Assembly (NCBI RefSeq): GCF_019977395.1
Contig: NZ_AP024660.1
Span: 806,001-870,000 of the forward strand
Length of the DNA: 64,000 nt
Origin: Arthrobacter sp. NicSoilC5
GTDB lineage: Bacteria; Actinomycetota; Actinomycetes; Actinomycetales; Micrococcaceae
Reading direction: 5' to 3'
Under the pieces are notes generated by a model. It did no database searches. It had not been told where the DNA came from and saw nothing but the letters and a program-made list of their open reading frames with translations. The position numbers were made by a program, and so were the translations under genes. The stretch's first letter is position 1. Each line of letters opens with the position of its first letter. This document shows positions 21,448 to 32,318 of this stretch, piece after piece.

Positions 21448-22472
21448 CAGTTGCTCTCCTTGGTGGACAGGGCGGCGGCGTAGGCCGGCGCCCGGGTTGC
21501 GGCTGGTTCCCGGGTGTCCCCGGAGAGCAGCAGGTACAGTGCGGCCATCCGCACGGACACGCCATTGCGGACCTGGGCCAGGACGGTGGAGCGGGGTGAA
21601 TCCGCGGCGGCTGCGCTGATCTCCAGGCCACGGTTCATGGGGCCCGGGTGCATGATGATGGTGTCCGTCATGCCGAGGTCATCGAGGGCCCGGAGCCGGT
21701 TGTCGTCGAAGCCCCAGCGGCGCGAGTATTCGCGGGTGCTCGGGAAGAACGATGCGTTCATGCGTTCGCCCTGGACCCGGAGCATCATGACGGCGTCAAC
21801 GCCGTTTGCGAGGGTTTGGTCCAGGTCGTAGCTGACGCTGCAGGGCCATTTGTCGACGCCGACCGGCAGCAGGGTGGGGGGCGCCACCAGTGTAACCTCC
21901 GCGCCAAGGGTACGGAGCAGCCACACGTTCGAACGCGCCACGCGGGAGTGCAGGACATCGCCTGCGATGGCGACCCGCATGCCTTTGAGGTCCGTACCCT
22001 GGGAATCGGTCCCGGCCAGGCGGGCCCAGTGCCGGCGCATGGTGAAGGCGTCGAGGAGGGCCTGGGTGGGGTGCTCATGGGTGCCGTCGCCGGCGTTGAT
22101 GACGGCGGCGTCGATCCAATCGGTGGCAGCCAACCGGTGCGGCGCGCCGGAAGCCCAGTGCCTGATGACGACGGCGTCCGCCCCCATGGCGGACAGGGTC
22201 TGGGCAGTGTCCTTGAGGGACTCGCCCTTGGAAACGGACGATCCCTTGGCGGCGAAGTTGATGACGTCCGCCGACAGCCGCTTGGCCGCGGCTTCGAAGG
22301 AGATGCGGGTGCGGGTGGAGTCCTCGAAGAAGAGGTTGACGACCGTGCGGCCGCGCAATGCCGGAAGCTTTTTCACTTCCCGCTCCCCCACGGCCGACAT
22401 TTCCTCGGCAGTGTCCAGGATGCGGATGGCGTTCGAAAGGCTGAGGTCCCCGGTGGACAGGAGGTGTTTCAT
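21447..22472 (-). CDS. pyrB: Aspartate carbamoyltransferase, catalytic subunit
   Basis: Joins carbamoyl phosphate and aspartate. 341 residues. The carbamoyl phosphate signature [13 protein letters not shown] lies near residue 49; [11 protein letters not shown] near 136 and HPGPMNRG near 272 are aspartate-side motifs. No pyrI regulatory subunit is present. It overlaps pyrR by four bases (ATGA). Confidence 0.97.
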   Translation of the reverse strand: MKHLLSTGDLSLSNAIRILDTAEEMSAVGEREVKKLPALRGRTVVNLFFEDSTRTRISFEAAAKRLSADVINFAAKGSSVSKGESLKDTAQTLSAMGADAVVIRHWASGAPHRLAATDWIDAAVINAGDGTHEHPTQALLDAFTMRRHWARLAGTDSQGTDLKGMRVAIAGDVLHSRVARSNVWLLRTLGAEVTLVAPPTLLPVGVDKWPCSVSYDLDQTLANGVDAVMMLRVQGERMNASFFPSTREYSRRWGFDDNRLRALDDLGMTDTIIMHPGPMNRGLEISAAAADSPRSTVLAQVRNGVSVRMAALYLLLSGDTREPAATRAPAYAAALSTKESN

Positions 22473-23056
22473 GCGCCGCCCTCAATCACGACTTCGTTGA
22501 CGGGCGCTCCGGCCTCGGACGTGTCCGTTTCCTCCAGCCGGACCCGGACCTTCTCGGCGGAGGAGGTGGGCAGGTTCTTGCCTACATGGTCTGCGCGGAT
22601 GGGAAGTTCGCGGTGGCCCCGGTCAATAAGGACCGCGAGCCGGACAATACGGGGGCGGCCGAGGTCGACGAGGGCGTCAAGGGCGGCGCGGATGGTGCGG
22701 CCCGAGTACAGGACGTCGTCGATCAGCACCACGACTTTGTTGTCGATGCCGGTGCGGGGCAGCCTGGTGGGGTACGGCGGCCGGGTCCCCTGGTGGGAGA
22801 GGTCGTCACGGAACATGGTGACGTCCAGCTGGCCCACAATGGCAGCGGCGTCAACGGTGTTGTCCGCGGCGGCGATCTTTTCGGCCAGCCGGACAGCCAG
22901 CGGGTAACCGCGGCGGGGAATGCCCAACAGGACCAAGTCCCGGGATCCCTTGTTGGCTTCGAGGATCTCGTGGGCGATACGAGTGAGGGCCCGGTCAATG
23001 TCCGCCTGGCTGAGGACAACCCTGGCTGGAACCGGTGCGCTGGTGACAGATGTCAA
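22469..23056 (-). CDS. pyrR: Pyrimidine operon RNA-binding regulator / uracil phosphoribosyltransferase
   Basis: PyrR binds pyr mRNA when UMP is plentiful and lowers expression; it also has weak uracil phosphoribosyltransferase activity. From the TTG at 23056 it has 195 residues. The PRPP-binding motif is [22 protein letters not shown] near 105-126, and [18 protein letters not shown] near 41. The TTG start is supported by AGGGGAG seven bases upstream; a longer in-frame ORF would run back through the RNA hairpin. First gene of the pyr operon. Confidence 0.95.
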   Translation of the reverse strand: MTSVTSAPVPARVVLSQADIDRALTRIAHEILEANKGSRDLVLLGIPRRGYPLAVRLAEKIAAADNTVDAAAIVGQLDVTMFRDDLSHQGTRPPYPTRLPRTGIDNKVVVLIDDVLYSGRTIRAALDALVDLGRPRIVRLAVLIDRGHRELPIRADHVGKNLPTSSAEKVRVRLEETDTSEAGAPVNEVVIEGGA

Positions 23057-23070
23057 CGCTCGTCTCCCCT

Positions 23071-23092
23071 TTCCCCGCCTCACAGGACGGAA
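23071..23092 (-). promoter_or_regulatory. PyrR-binding RNA hairpin in the pyr leader
   Basis: On minus the leader reads GTCCTGTGAGGC at 23077-23088, matching the conserved PyrR anti-antiterminator core UCC-N-G-N-GAGG. It is flanked by TTCC (23089-23092) and GGAA (23071-23074), which can pair as the lower stem. The 3' arm directly touches the pyrR Shine-Dalgarno AGGGGAG (23064-23070). No intrinsic terminator follows, so repression is probably translational, as reported for Mycobacterium smegmatis. The element is seen directly; the mechanism is inferred. Confidence 0.78.
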
Positions 23093-23117
23093 TTAAAAAA
23101 GGAATGTTTGCTGTTCA

Positions 23118-23126
23118 AAATTACCA
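23118..23126 (-). promoter_or_regulatory. Candidate extended -10 promoter of the pyr operon
   Basis: On minus, TGG-TAATTT forms an extended -10 element about 60 bases upstream of the pyrR TTG. Transcription from about 23111 would include the whole PyrR hairpin. No convincing -35 is visible at 17 bases. An alternative TTGAAC/TAATTC pair closer to the gene would start within the hairpin and is less attractive. Confidence 0.35.
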
Positions 23127-23200
23127 CACGGTCCCTGCCGGGCCGGTGCCCGGACAACGCGGCGCTGATCACATTCCAGCGGCCCTGGAGGCCGGGTCCT

Positions 23201-23228
23201 TTGTGGTGCGGCAGCACCCGCTTAGGCT
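23201..23228 (+). promoter_or_regulatory. Candidate promoter for a leaderless prsW-like transcript
   Basis: TTGTGG (23201-23206) and TAGGCT (23223-23228) are separated by 16 bases, and the -10 ends seven bases before the ATG at 23236. No Shine-Dalgarno precedes the ATG, so the mRNA may start at or next to the start codon. Motif-based only. Confidence 0.35.
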
Positions 23229-23235
23229 TTCGGGT

Positions 23236-24513
23236 ATGCCGACGTACCCGCAGCAGCCTCCTTCCGGCCTCCCCGACGACCACTACCGCGGCGGCTACCG
23301 TCCGCTGCCCCAGCAGGCCAACCCCAGCTGGATGGGCCATGTGCAGCCGGAACACTACCGGGCTGCCCCGGGCCACCAGGGCCAGCCGCTGGCCGTGATG
23401 GTGCCGGCCCAGGCCCAGGGGACGGTGCTGCATGCGACGCGGGCCCGTGGAGGGCTGGTGGGGTTGTCGGTTGCCGGCGGCGTGCTCGCTTTCCTGAGCC
23501 TTTTCCTGGTGGTGCCGTTCCTTTTGTCCAACACGGGCGCCGCCGGATTCCTGATCGGTTTCCTGGCGTCCCTGGTTCCGCTGGCTGTGGTCCTGACGGC
23601 GGTCCACATCATCGACAGGTGGGAGCCGGAGCCGAAACGCCTGCTGTTCTTCGCCTTTACGTGGGGCGCGGCGGTGTCCGTGGCGGTCACCCTGCTGATC
23701 CAGCCGTTTTTCGTCATCGCATTCCAGTTCACCGACCAGCCTGACCTGCAGACCTATATGGCAACGGTGCAGGCGCCCATCGTGGAGGAATTCGCCAAGT
23801 CCCTTGGCCTGCTGATCCTCCTGCTCGCGGCGCGGCGGCATTTCGACGGCCCCGTGGACGGCGTGGTGTTTGCCTTCACCATCGCCGGCGGGTTCGCGTT
23901 CACCGAGAACATCCTCTATTTCGGCCGGGCCATTGCGGAGTCGGCGTCACCGGCCAGTGACTTTGCGCAGGTCTTCTTCCTCCGCGGAGTCATGTCCCCG
24001 TTCGCGCATGCCATCTTCACCGGCACCACCGGACTTGTCATGGGCTTCGCCGCACGGCGCTGGCACACCGGCGCGTCCATTGGCGCCTTCTTCGTGGGAC
24101 TGCTGCCGGCCATGTTCCTGCACAACAGGTGGAACAGCATGGGCCAGGGCTTCCTGCTGGACTACATCGTGGTCCAGGTGCCGATCTTCGTCCTGGCCGT
24201 GGGCGGCATCATCTTCCTGCGGGTGGCCGAAAAGAGGCTGACGCGCCAGCGGCTGATGGAGTACTCGGCGGCGGGCTGGTTCACCCCGGCCGAGGTCCAG
24301 TTGCTGGCCACGTTGGGCGGCCGGCGGACTGCCCTGGCCTGGGCTGCGAACTCCGGCCGGAAGCCGCAGATGAAGCAGTTCATGAAAGCCGCCACCCAGC
24401 TTGCCAATACCCGGCAGCGCATCCTCAGCGGGCGGGACGTGCCGCTCCACCAGGCCGAGGAGCGGCAGCAGCTGCAGCGGATCCTCGCCCTGCGCGCGGC
24501 CGTGGCCGGCTGA
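23236..24513 (+). CDS. PrsW-family intramembrane metalloprotease
   Basis: 425-residue polytopic membrane protein. A Pro/Gln/His-rich cytoplasmic N-terminus (about 1-60) is followed by seven or eight hydrophobic segments. Family motifs are present: Glu184-Glu185 (VEEFAK), Glu224 (FTENILYF) and His258 (FAHAIFTGTTG), the presumed zinc and catalytic residues. In Bacillus PrsW cleaves an anti-sigma factor; no anti-sigma gene is nearby, so the substrate here is unknown. ATG at 23236 was chosen because the preceding in-frame sequence overlaps the pyr leader and lacks family similarity. Confidence 0.87.
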   Translation: MPTYPQQPPSGLPDDHYRGGYRPLPQQANPSWMGHVQPEHYRAAPGHQGQPLAVMVPAQAQGTVLHATRARGGLVGLSVAGGVLAFLSLFLVVPFLLSNTGAAGFLIGFLASLVPLAVVLTAVHIIDRWEPEPKRLLFFAFTWGAAVSVAVTLLIQPFFVIAFQFTDQPDLQTYMATVQAPIVEEFAKSLGLLILLLAARRHFDGPVDGVVFAFTIAGGFAFTENILYFGRAIAESASPASDFAQVFFLRGVMSPFAHAIFTGTTGLVMGFAARRWHTGASIGAFFVGLLPAMFLHNRWNSMGQGFLLDYIVVQVPIFVLAVGGIIFLRVAEKRLTRQRLMEYSAAGWFTPAEVQLLATLGGRRTALAWAANSGRKPQMKQFMKAATQLANTRQRILSGRDVPLHQAEERQQLQRILALRAAVAG

Positions 24514-24528
24514 ACCTGCACCCGTGGG

Positions 24529-24569
24529 AACGCGAAAGGGCCCCGCCTGTGGCGGGGCCCTTTCGCGTT
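24529..24569. terminator. Bidirectional hairpin terminator between prsW-like gene and nusB
   Basis: Perfect 19-bp inverted repeat with a three-base loop: left arm 24529-24547 (AACGCGAAAGGGCCCCGCC), right arm 24551-24569. It lies between the ends of two convergent genes and is A-rich on one side and T-containing on the other, so it can serve both directions. Confidence 0.85.
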
Positions 24570-24583
24570 GTCCTGCGGGGAGG

Positions 24584-24994
24584 CTAGGCGAGCAGCGAAG
24601 GCTTCAGCTGCTGCAGCCGGCCCAAAAGGCCATTGATGAACTGCGGAGACTCGTCCGTTGACAGTGTCTTGGCCAGCGCAACAGCCTCGCTGACCGCGAC
24701 GCCATCGGGGACGTCGTCGTTGTACAGGAGCTCCCAGGTGCCGATGCGCAGGATGATGCGGTCCACGGACGGCATGCGCTCCAGGGTCCAGCCCTGCGAG
24801 TACGTCTCCAGGAACTCATCGATGGCGGCCTGCTGGGACACTACCCCTTCGACAATTTCCAAGGTGTAGGGGTTGACCACCTGGTCGGTCTTTTCCCGGC
24901 GTGCGCGAAGCACGTCGAACGCCGAAACAGAGCGCTGCTCCGCTTCGAAAAGAACATCCAGTGCCCTGCTGCGGGCTTTACCGCGGGCGCTCAC
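24584..24994 (-). CDS. nusB: Transcription antitermination factor NusB
   Basis: All-helical RNA-binding protein that with NusE (S10) binds boxA during rRNA antitermination. 136 residues, normal. The Arg-rich N-terminus (SARGKARSRALDVLFEAEQR) contacts RNA, and MPSVDRIILRIGTWELLY and AVSEAVALAKTLSTDESPQFINGLLG are the diagnostic motifs. The start overlaps the end of efp by one base, the usual efp-nusB pair. Confidence 0.97.
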   Translation of the reverse strand: MSARGKARSRALDVLFEAEQRSVSAFDVLRARREKTDQVVNPYTLEIVEGVVSQQAAIDEFLETYSQGWTLERMPSVDRIILRIGTWELLYNDDVPDGVAVSEAVALAKTLSTDESPQFINGLLGRLQQLKPSLLA

Positions 24995-25557
24995 TACTCA
25001 GAAACCCGGCCCAGGTAGCTGCCGTCGCGGGTGTCCACCTTGACCTTGGTGTTGTTCTCGATGAACAGCGGGACCTGGATTTCGTAACCGGTCTCCAGGG
25101 TGGCGGGCTTGGTGCCTGCGGAGGAGCGGTCGCCCTGCAGGCCCGGCTCCGTGTAGGTGATTTCCAGGACAACGCTCGGCGGCAGTTCGATGTAGAGGGG
25201 GTTGCCGTCGTGGATGGCGATGTTGACCATCTGGTTCTCGAGCATGAAGTTGGTGGCGTCACCAACGGTGGCGCCGGACACGGTGATCTGGTCGTAGTCC
25301 GAGGTGTCCATGAAGACGAAGTCTGCGCCGTCCTGGTACAGGTACTGGTAATCGCGGCGGTCAACGGTTGCCGTTTCGATCTTGAGCCCGGCGTTGAACG
25401 TCTTGTCGACAACCTTGCCGGACATCACGTTGCGCATCTTGGTCCGGACAAAGGCGCCGCCCTTGCCGGGCTTGACGTGCTGGAATTCGATGACGTTCCA
25501 GAGCTGGCCCTCGAGCTTCAGGACCGTTCCGTTCTTAATGTCGTTAGTGGTTGCCAC
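24994..25557 (-). CDS. efp: Elongation factor P
   Basis: Relieves ribosome stalling at polyproline. 187 residues, exactly the family size, from a GTG with AGAGGAAA upstream. Domain I carries the loop KPGKGGAF whose tip lysine (about residue 33) is the position modified in other bacteria; no modification gene is recognised nearby. The C-terminal signature [10 protein letters not shown] is present. It lies between the TPR-like gene and nusB. Confidence 0.97.
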   Translation of the reverse strand: MATTNDIKNGTVLKLEGQLWNVIEFQHVKPGKGGAFVRTKMRNVMSGKVVDKTFNAGLKIETATVDRRDYQYLYQDGADFVFMDTSDYDQITVSGATVGDATNFMLENQMVNIAIHDGNPLYIELPPSVVLEITYTEPGLQGDRSSAGTKPATLETGYEIQVPLFIENNTKVKVDTRDGSYLGRVSE

Positions 25558-25729
25558 TGGTTTCCTCTGGTTTCTTTGTCTGGCCGCGTGGTCAGATGCT
25601 GTATGCCGGGCGGGCACGCCACAACGGCCCGCCTGCACGTGTTTGTCAAAAATCGCGTGGATGCAAAAATTCCACAACCATTCTACCGGTAAATCCCGGG
25701 CAGCCTTTCCGCGGCCACCGGGCCCCGGA

Positions 25730-26247
25730 TCAGCAGGCCAGGTCCAGGACGTCCCGGGCGCGCTGCAGGGCCACCGTGGAGGAGTAGATCTGGGCGGCAT
25801 CGGCGGACTGCGCCACCCGCAGGTCAAGTGCCTTGGAGAAGGATTCAACGGCCGCGGAGGTGTGCCCGGCCGCATACTGCGTCCGTCCCAGGTATTGCAG
25901 GGCCAGCGCTTCCCGGGAGGTGCCATGCACCTCCGCCACAAGCTGGCGGAACAGTTCGATGGCGCGGTCCATCCGGTGGGAGACGCTCAGCACCTCGGCC
26001 TCGAAAACGCGCAGCCGGAACGATTCCGGGTCCTTGAAGCGGGCTTCGGCCAGCAGTTCGGCGGCGTCGGACGCGTGGCCCTCAACCAGCAGCACGAAAA
26101 TCGGGTCTGCGGGATCGGTGGAGGCGGCCAAGGCGTCGCGGACAGCGTCCTCGTTCACGATCTGCGGCCGCAGGGTGTCCGGGTTGATCCGGATACCCGG
26201 GAACCCTGCCTCGGGCCAGTCTCCGGTGCCGCTCATGTCGCCCTTCA

Positions 26248-26248
<1 letters not shown>
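25730..26248 (-). CDS. TPR-like conserved protein downstream of aroB
   Basis: 172 residues, not recognised as a named family. The C-terminal two thirds are helical with TPR-like spacing ([64 protein letters not shown]), suggesting a small TPR scaffold. ATG at 26248 overlaps the aroB stop (TGATG); a second in-frame ATG at 26236 follows GAAGGG and is an alternative. Position between aroB and efp suggests co-transcription, not a shikimate function. Confidence 0.78.
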
Positions 26249-27904
<1,656 letters not shown>

Positions 27905-27905
<1 letters not shown>

Positions 27906-29101
27906 TACTGGCCGATCGAGTCCAGGGATGCCGGGATGTTGTCCAGGTAACCCTTGATGTTGCGCGCGGTTTCCGCCACTGAGTCACCGCCGAACTTTTC
28001 GATGACGGCCTCGGCGAGGACCAGGGCCACCATTGCCTCGGCCACAACTCCGGCGGCCGGTACTGCACAAACGTCCGAACGCTGGTGGTGTGCCTTGGCC
28101 GGTTCGCCGGTGCTGACGTCGATGGTCCGCAGGGCGCGCGGAACCGTGGCGATGGGCTTCATGGCTGCCCGGACGCGGAGGACATCACCGATGCTCATGC
28201 CGCCTTCGATGCCGCCGGCACGGTTGCTGGCGCGGACAATCCGGCCGTCACCGTCGCGGACGATTTCGTCGTGGGCGGCGGAGCCGCGGCGGGCAGCGGT
28301 CAGGAAGCCGTCACCGACCTCCACGCCCTTGATGGCCTGGATGCCCATGAGTGCCGCGGCCAGCCTGGCGTCGAGCCGGCGGTCCCAGTGCACGTAGCTG
28401 CCCAGTCCGGGCGGGAGTCCGTATGCCAGGACCTCCACTACGCCGCCCAGGGTTTCGCCTTCCTTGTGCGCAGCGTCCACCTCGGCCACCATGGCGTCGG
28501 AGGTTTCGCGGTCGAAGCAGCGCAAGGGGTCTGTGTCCAGGGCAATAACGTCGCCGGGCACGGGCAGCGGGCGGCCTTCGGGCACCGTCACGCTGGCAAT
28601 GGACACGGTGTGGCTGACAAGTTCGATGCCGAGGTGCTTGAGGAACTGCGCGGCCACCGTGCCCAGCGCCACGCGGGTGGCGGTTTCGCGGGCGCTTGCA
28701 CGCTCCAGCACGGGACGGGCCTCATCGAAGCCGTATTTCTGCATGCCCGTGAAATCGGCATGGCCCGGGCGGGGGCGTGTCAGGGGTGCGTTGCGTGCCT
28801 GGTCGGCGAGGAGTTCGGGGTCCACGGGGTCGGCGGACATGATCTGCTCCCACTTGGGCCATTCGGTGTTCGCCACCTGGATGGCGACGGGACCGCCCTG
28901 GGTCAGGCCGTGGCGGACGCCGCCAAGGATAGTGACCACGTCCTGTTCGAACTTCATCCGGGCGCCGCGTCCGTAGCCAAGCCGACGGCGGGCCAGGGAG
29001 TCTGCGATGTGTCCGCCGGTGATTTCAACACCGGCGGGGACGCCTTCAATAATTCCCATCAGAGCCGGGCCATGGGATTCACCGGCAGTCAACCAACGCA
29101 T
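27905..29101 (-). CDS. aroC: Chorismate synthase
   Basis: Final shikimate-pathway step, giving chorismate; needs reduced FMN. 398 residues from the ATG at 29101. Family motifs: [18 protein letters not shown] at 7-24, [11 protein letters not shown] near 48, and [13 protein letters not shown] near 345. The longer ORF to 29131 was rejected because AGGATGG precedes the 29101 ATG and the protein then begins [11 protein letters not shown] as in homologues. Confidence 0.97.
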
Positions 29102-29127
29102 AATTTCCATCCTGCCACGTAGGGCGG

Positions 29128-29988
29128 TCACAACGCCCGTCGGGCAAGGCCGACTGCGTCACACATCACATCTATGACAGGTGCGTTAACGTCTTCCCCG
29201 CGGCGGGTGAAGAGCCGCACCTGTTCCACGGCCTGGTACAGCAGCATCTCCAGGCCTGGCACTACGGCGCCCCCGCCGGCCTGCCACACCGAGGCGATGA
29301 GGCTGGGCCACGGATCGTAGGCAACGTCCAGCAGGACGCCGGGCGTCCTGGTCTTCAGCGCCGCAATTTCGGCGGCGAGTCCATCTGCGGCGCGGGGCGG
29401 CAGGGTGGAAATGACGACGTCGGCATCCGCCGTGGGGCGGGCCGCACCCACCATCGGGCGCACCTCAAGGGCCACGCCCAGGCTGTCCGCGGCGGAGCGG
29501 ACGTCTGCTGTCCGCGACGCATCACGGACAAAGACCTGCACGCTGCCGGTGCCCAGTTCCTTCAGGGCCGCGACCGCGGATGCCGCTGTTCCGCCGCCGC
29601 CCAGGATGACGGCGGACGGTGCTGCCCGGGTACCGGCGTGGCGCAGGGCGTTGACGATGCCGGTCACGTCCGTATTGGAGCCCACAGTCTTCACTCCGCC
29701 GGCGGATTCCTCGAAAGTGACAGTGTTCACCACTCCGAGGGTGCGTGCCACGCCCCGCACTTCGTCCACCTCGCCGAGCATGGCCGTCTTCAGCGGCATG
29801 GTCACCGAGAGCCCGCGCCAGCCCGGCTGGTTCCGGATCTGGCGCATGAAGGACGGCAGCAAGGCCTCCGTGACGTCGATGGCCGTGTAGCTGATGCCCG
29901 CACCCAGCCGCTCATAGGCGGACAGGTGCAGCGCCGGGGACTTCGAGTGGCTGATCGGGTGGCCCAGGACGGCAGCCCGCAGGCTCAT
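29128..29988 (-). CDS. aroE: Shikimate dehydrogenase
   Basis: Reduces 3-dehydroshikimate to shikimate. 286 residues from the ATG at 29988, which overlaps the mltG stop (ATGA). Substrate site [14 protein letters not shown] at 8-21, catalytic Lys in [11 protein letters not shown] near 67, and cofactor loop [12 protein letters not shown] near 129. Actinobacterial AroE often has Asp/Glu-free cofactor loops; NADP preference was not judged. Confidence 0.95.
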   Translation of the reverse strand: MSLRAAVLGHPISHSKSPALHLSAYERLGAGISYTAIDVTEALLPSFMRQIRNQPGWRGLSVTMPLKTAMLGEVDEVRGVARTLGVVNTVTFEESAGGVKTVGSNTDVTGIVNALRHAGTRAAPSAVILGGGGTAASAVAALKELGTGSVQVFVRDASRTADVRSAADSLGVALEVRPMVGAARPTADADVVISTLPPRAADGLAAEIAALKTRTPGVLLDVAYDPWPSLIASVWQAGGGAVVPGLEMLLYQAVEQVRLFTRRGEDVNAPVIDVMCDAVGLARRAL

Positions 29989-31715
29989 GTGCAGCGGCCC
30001 GCGTTGGCCTGGCACCACGCGTTGTACTGCTCCACGTAGGCGTTGTGTTCGGCCAGTGTCTTGGCGAACTTCGTCTCCTTGGTGTCCAGGTTGATGGTCA
30101 CCCAGTACAGGTAGTCATTCGCCTTCGGCCGGGCGGCCGCATCAATGGCGGTCTTGCCGGGTGAGCCGATGGGTCCTGGCGGCAATCCGGGATTCGCGTA
30201 GGTGTTGTACGGGTTGGACTTGTCCTGCCGCTGCTCATCCGTGAAGTTGAAGCTTCGGGTGCCAAGGCCGTACGTGACGGCAGAGTCAACCTGCAGGAAA
30301 CCGCCGGTCTGGTCGTTGGGCTTGAGGCGGTTGTAGATGGCACCGGCCACGTCGCCGTAGTCGGCCTGGCCGCCCTCGGCCTGGACGATGCTGGCCACAA
30401 TGACGGCCTCGTACTGCTTGGCGGGGTCGGTGATGCCCTGCGATACCAGTTCGTCGGTGGTGGCCTTGACCAGGGCCTGCAGGATGTCCTTGGCTTGCGT
30501 GCCCAGCGGGAAGCGGTACTCGCCGGGGGCCAGGTAGCCTTCTAGGTTTTTCGCGTTGGGAGGCAGGCCGAACTGGGCAGGCTGGTTGCTGAGCGCCTGC
30601 AGGGTCTGCATGGACACTCCGGAGCCCTCCGAAATTGCCTGCAGGGACTCGTTGACCCGCAGGCCCGCGCTCAGGGCGAAGTAGATGACTTTGGTCTTGT
30701 CCTTGCCGAGCAGCACATTGACGGCGTCCGCGTTCTTCATCTCGGTCTTGAAGGTGTAGTCCCCCGGTGACAGGGTCCCGCCGGAGGCGTGGAACGCCTG
30801 CATGAATGTATCCGCGTTGGCGACCACGCGCTGGTTTTCCAGCTCGGTGGCGACAGAGCGAGTCCCTTCACCGCTGGCGACGGTCACCTGGACCTCACCC
30901 GATCCGGGGCCGGGGAAATCCGAGGGCTTGCCGCTGCCCAGGAGGGGTTTGAGGAACTGGGCGCCCACGGCGACCGCCGTTACGAAGACAGCGAGGGTCA
31001 GGAACAGGGCCAGCAGCCTGCGGCGGCGCCGGACCTTTTTGGACGGCCGCACTACCTGGGCGGCCGATGAGCCTGGCAGCAGTTCGTGGCCTGCGTCCTG
31101 GTGCGGGACGTCCGCGTGGGGGTCCTCGTGGTATCCGGCGGAGTGGTACGCATGGTCGTCGTGCACGCCTTCCTGGTGGCCGTGCACGACGGCCTCGTGG
31201 TGCAGGTCCGCCTCGTGCGCGTCGAAGTGGTGGTTGTCCAGTGGGTGCGAAACGTCGTCGCGGTGCGCGGGGTCATCGAAGTCCGCCCCGGCATGGTGGA
31301 CGTCGTCCGGATGGTACCCGACGGCGTCCGGGGTGGCGTGGTGCGCAGCGTCCTCGTGCCCGGGGACGGCGTCGTGGTGCTGGAGAGGGGCCGGCACGTC
31401 GGTGCCGGCATCGTTGCCGAAGGAACCGGGCGCAGGCTGGTCTTCCTGGATGGACGGCGGTGTTTCCGGAACAGCCGGAACGTCTCCGGCGGCGGGGAGC
31501 GGAGCGAAGGTGGATTCGGCCGCGGGAGACGCGGCCGCGGGAGGAGCTGCGGGCGGCGGCGGGACGTCACCGGTTTCGTAGGCCTGCTCGGGTACGGCGT
31601 CGTGGCCTCCGGTGTTGAGGCTCTTCTCCCGGGCCCGCAGTTCCTTGCGGGTCAGCGGCCTCGCGGCCCCGGGGTCCAGCGGACCGGAGGTGTCGTCAAT
31701 GTTGGCAGGGCTCAC
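29985..31715 (-). CDS. mltG: Endolytic transglycosylase MltG with a histidine-rich cytoplasmic region
   Basis: Cuts nascent peptidoglycan strands at the membrane and so sets glycan length. 576 residues, far longer than E. coli MltG (about 340). Residues 1-110 are Pro/Ala-rich; 111-210 contain 24 His and 23 Asp/Glu; a single membrane helix follows at about 233-255 after an Arg-rich stop. The extracytoplasmic YceG domain holds the catalytic Glu447 in ASIVQAEGGQADYG and the NPYNTY-GLPPGPI motif near the C-terminus. GTG start follows GGAAGG. It lies between ruvX and aroE, as in mycobacteria. Confidence 0.93.
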   Translation of the reverse strand: MSPANIDDTSGPLDPGAARPLTRKELRAREKSLNTGGHDAVPEQAYETGDVPPPPAAPPAAASPAAESTFAPLPAAGDVPAVPETPPSIQEDQPAPGSFGNDAGTDVPAPLQHHDAVPGHEDAAHHATPDAVGYHPDDVHHAGADFDDPAHRDDVSHPLDNHHFDAHEADLHHEAVVHGHQEGVHDDHAYHSAGYHEDPHADVPHQDAGHELLPGSSAAQVVRPSKKVRRRRRLLALFLTLAVFVTAVAVGAQFLKPLLGSGKPSDFPGPGSGEVQVTVASGEGTRSVATELENQRVVANADTFMQAFHASGGTLSPGDYTFKTEMKNADAVNVLLGKDKTKVIYFALSAGLRVNESLQAISEGSGVSMQTLQALSNQPAQFGLPPNAKNLEGYLAPGEYRFPLGTQAKDILQALVKATTDELVSQGITDPAKQYEAVIVASIVQAEGGQADYGDVAGAIYNRLKPNDQTGGFLQVDSAVTYGLGTRSFNFTDEQRQDKSNPYNTYANPGLPPGPIGSPGKTAIDAAARPKANDYLYWVTINLDTKETKFAKTLAEHNAYVEQYNAWCQANAGRCT

Positions 31716-32311
31716 TGTTGCCTTCCATTATGTGAAGATTGGGCCGTGTCTGCGGGCATGGCGCGGACGGGCTGGTCCGCCCCACCAGCCCCCAGGTCCA
31801 CGGACGGGGATGGCGCTGTCACGCGTGAGCCGACATCCGCTCCCCTGGCTTTCTGCATGTCGATGGCGTGCTGGAGAATCCCCGCCGCCGCGACCTGATC
31901 AACTACTTTACGGTGATCCCTGCTGCTCATGCCAGCTTCGTGCAGGTTGCGGTGGGCCGAGACACTGCTGAGGCGTTCGTCCACCAGGTTGACCGGGACT
32001 GCCAGGCCGCGGGCGGCGAGCTCGGCCGCCAGGAGCAGGGCGTAGTCCGTGGCCATCCTCGCCGAGGAGTGTTCCTCGCCCTTCATGGTCCGCGGCAGGC
32101 CAACGATGACCTGCACGGCTCCCAACTCCTCCGCCAGTTTGGCGATGACGCGTACGTCGGAGTTTTTCCTGGCATTCCGGTCGAGGGTTTTGTAGGGCGT
32201 GGCCAGGATGGAGTCCCGGTCGCAGATGGCCACCCCTACGCGGACGGTGCCGACGTCCACCCCCAGTTTCACGCCCTGGGGGTAGCCGCCGGCAGCAACA
32301 GCATCGGTCAT
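31712..32311 (-). CDS. ruvX: Putative pre-16S rRNA nuclease / Holliday junction resolvase-like RuvX (YqgF)
   Basis: RNase H-fold protein of the YqgF family, implicated in 16S rRNA 5' end maturation. 199 residues. Acidic catalytic positions are in GVDVGTVRVGVAICD near 17 and LVDERLSSVSA near 109, with VVDQVAAAGILQ near 136. A short disordered C-terminus rich in Ser/Pro/Ala extends past the domain. Start lies eight bases downstream of alaS; the stop overlaps mltG by four bases. Confidence 0.94.
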   Translation of the reverse strand: MTDAVAAGGYPQGVKLGVDVGTVRVGVAICDRDSILATPYKTLDRNARKNSDVRVIAKLAEELGAVQVIVGLPRTMKGEEHSSARMATDYALLLAAELAARGLAVPVNLVDERLSSVSAHRNLHEAGMSSRDHRKVVDQVAAAGILQHAIDMQKARGADVGSRVTAPSPSVDLGAGGADQPVRAMPADTAQSSHNGRQQ

Positions 32312-32318
32312 GGCTGGG

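Noticed and set aside
25630..25700. Possible promoter upstream of efp (TAGAAT, TTGACA-like pieces)
   Set aside because: TAGAAT has no acceptable -35 and the spacing does not fit; efp is probably transcribed with the upstream genes.
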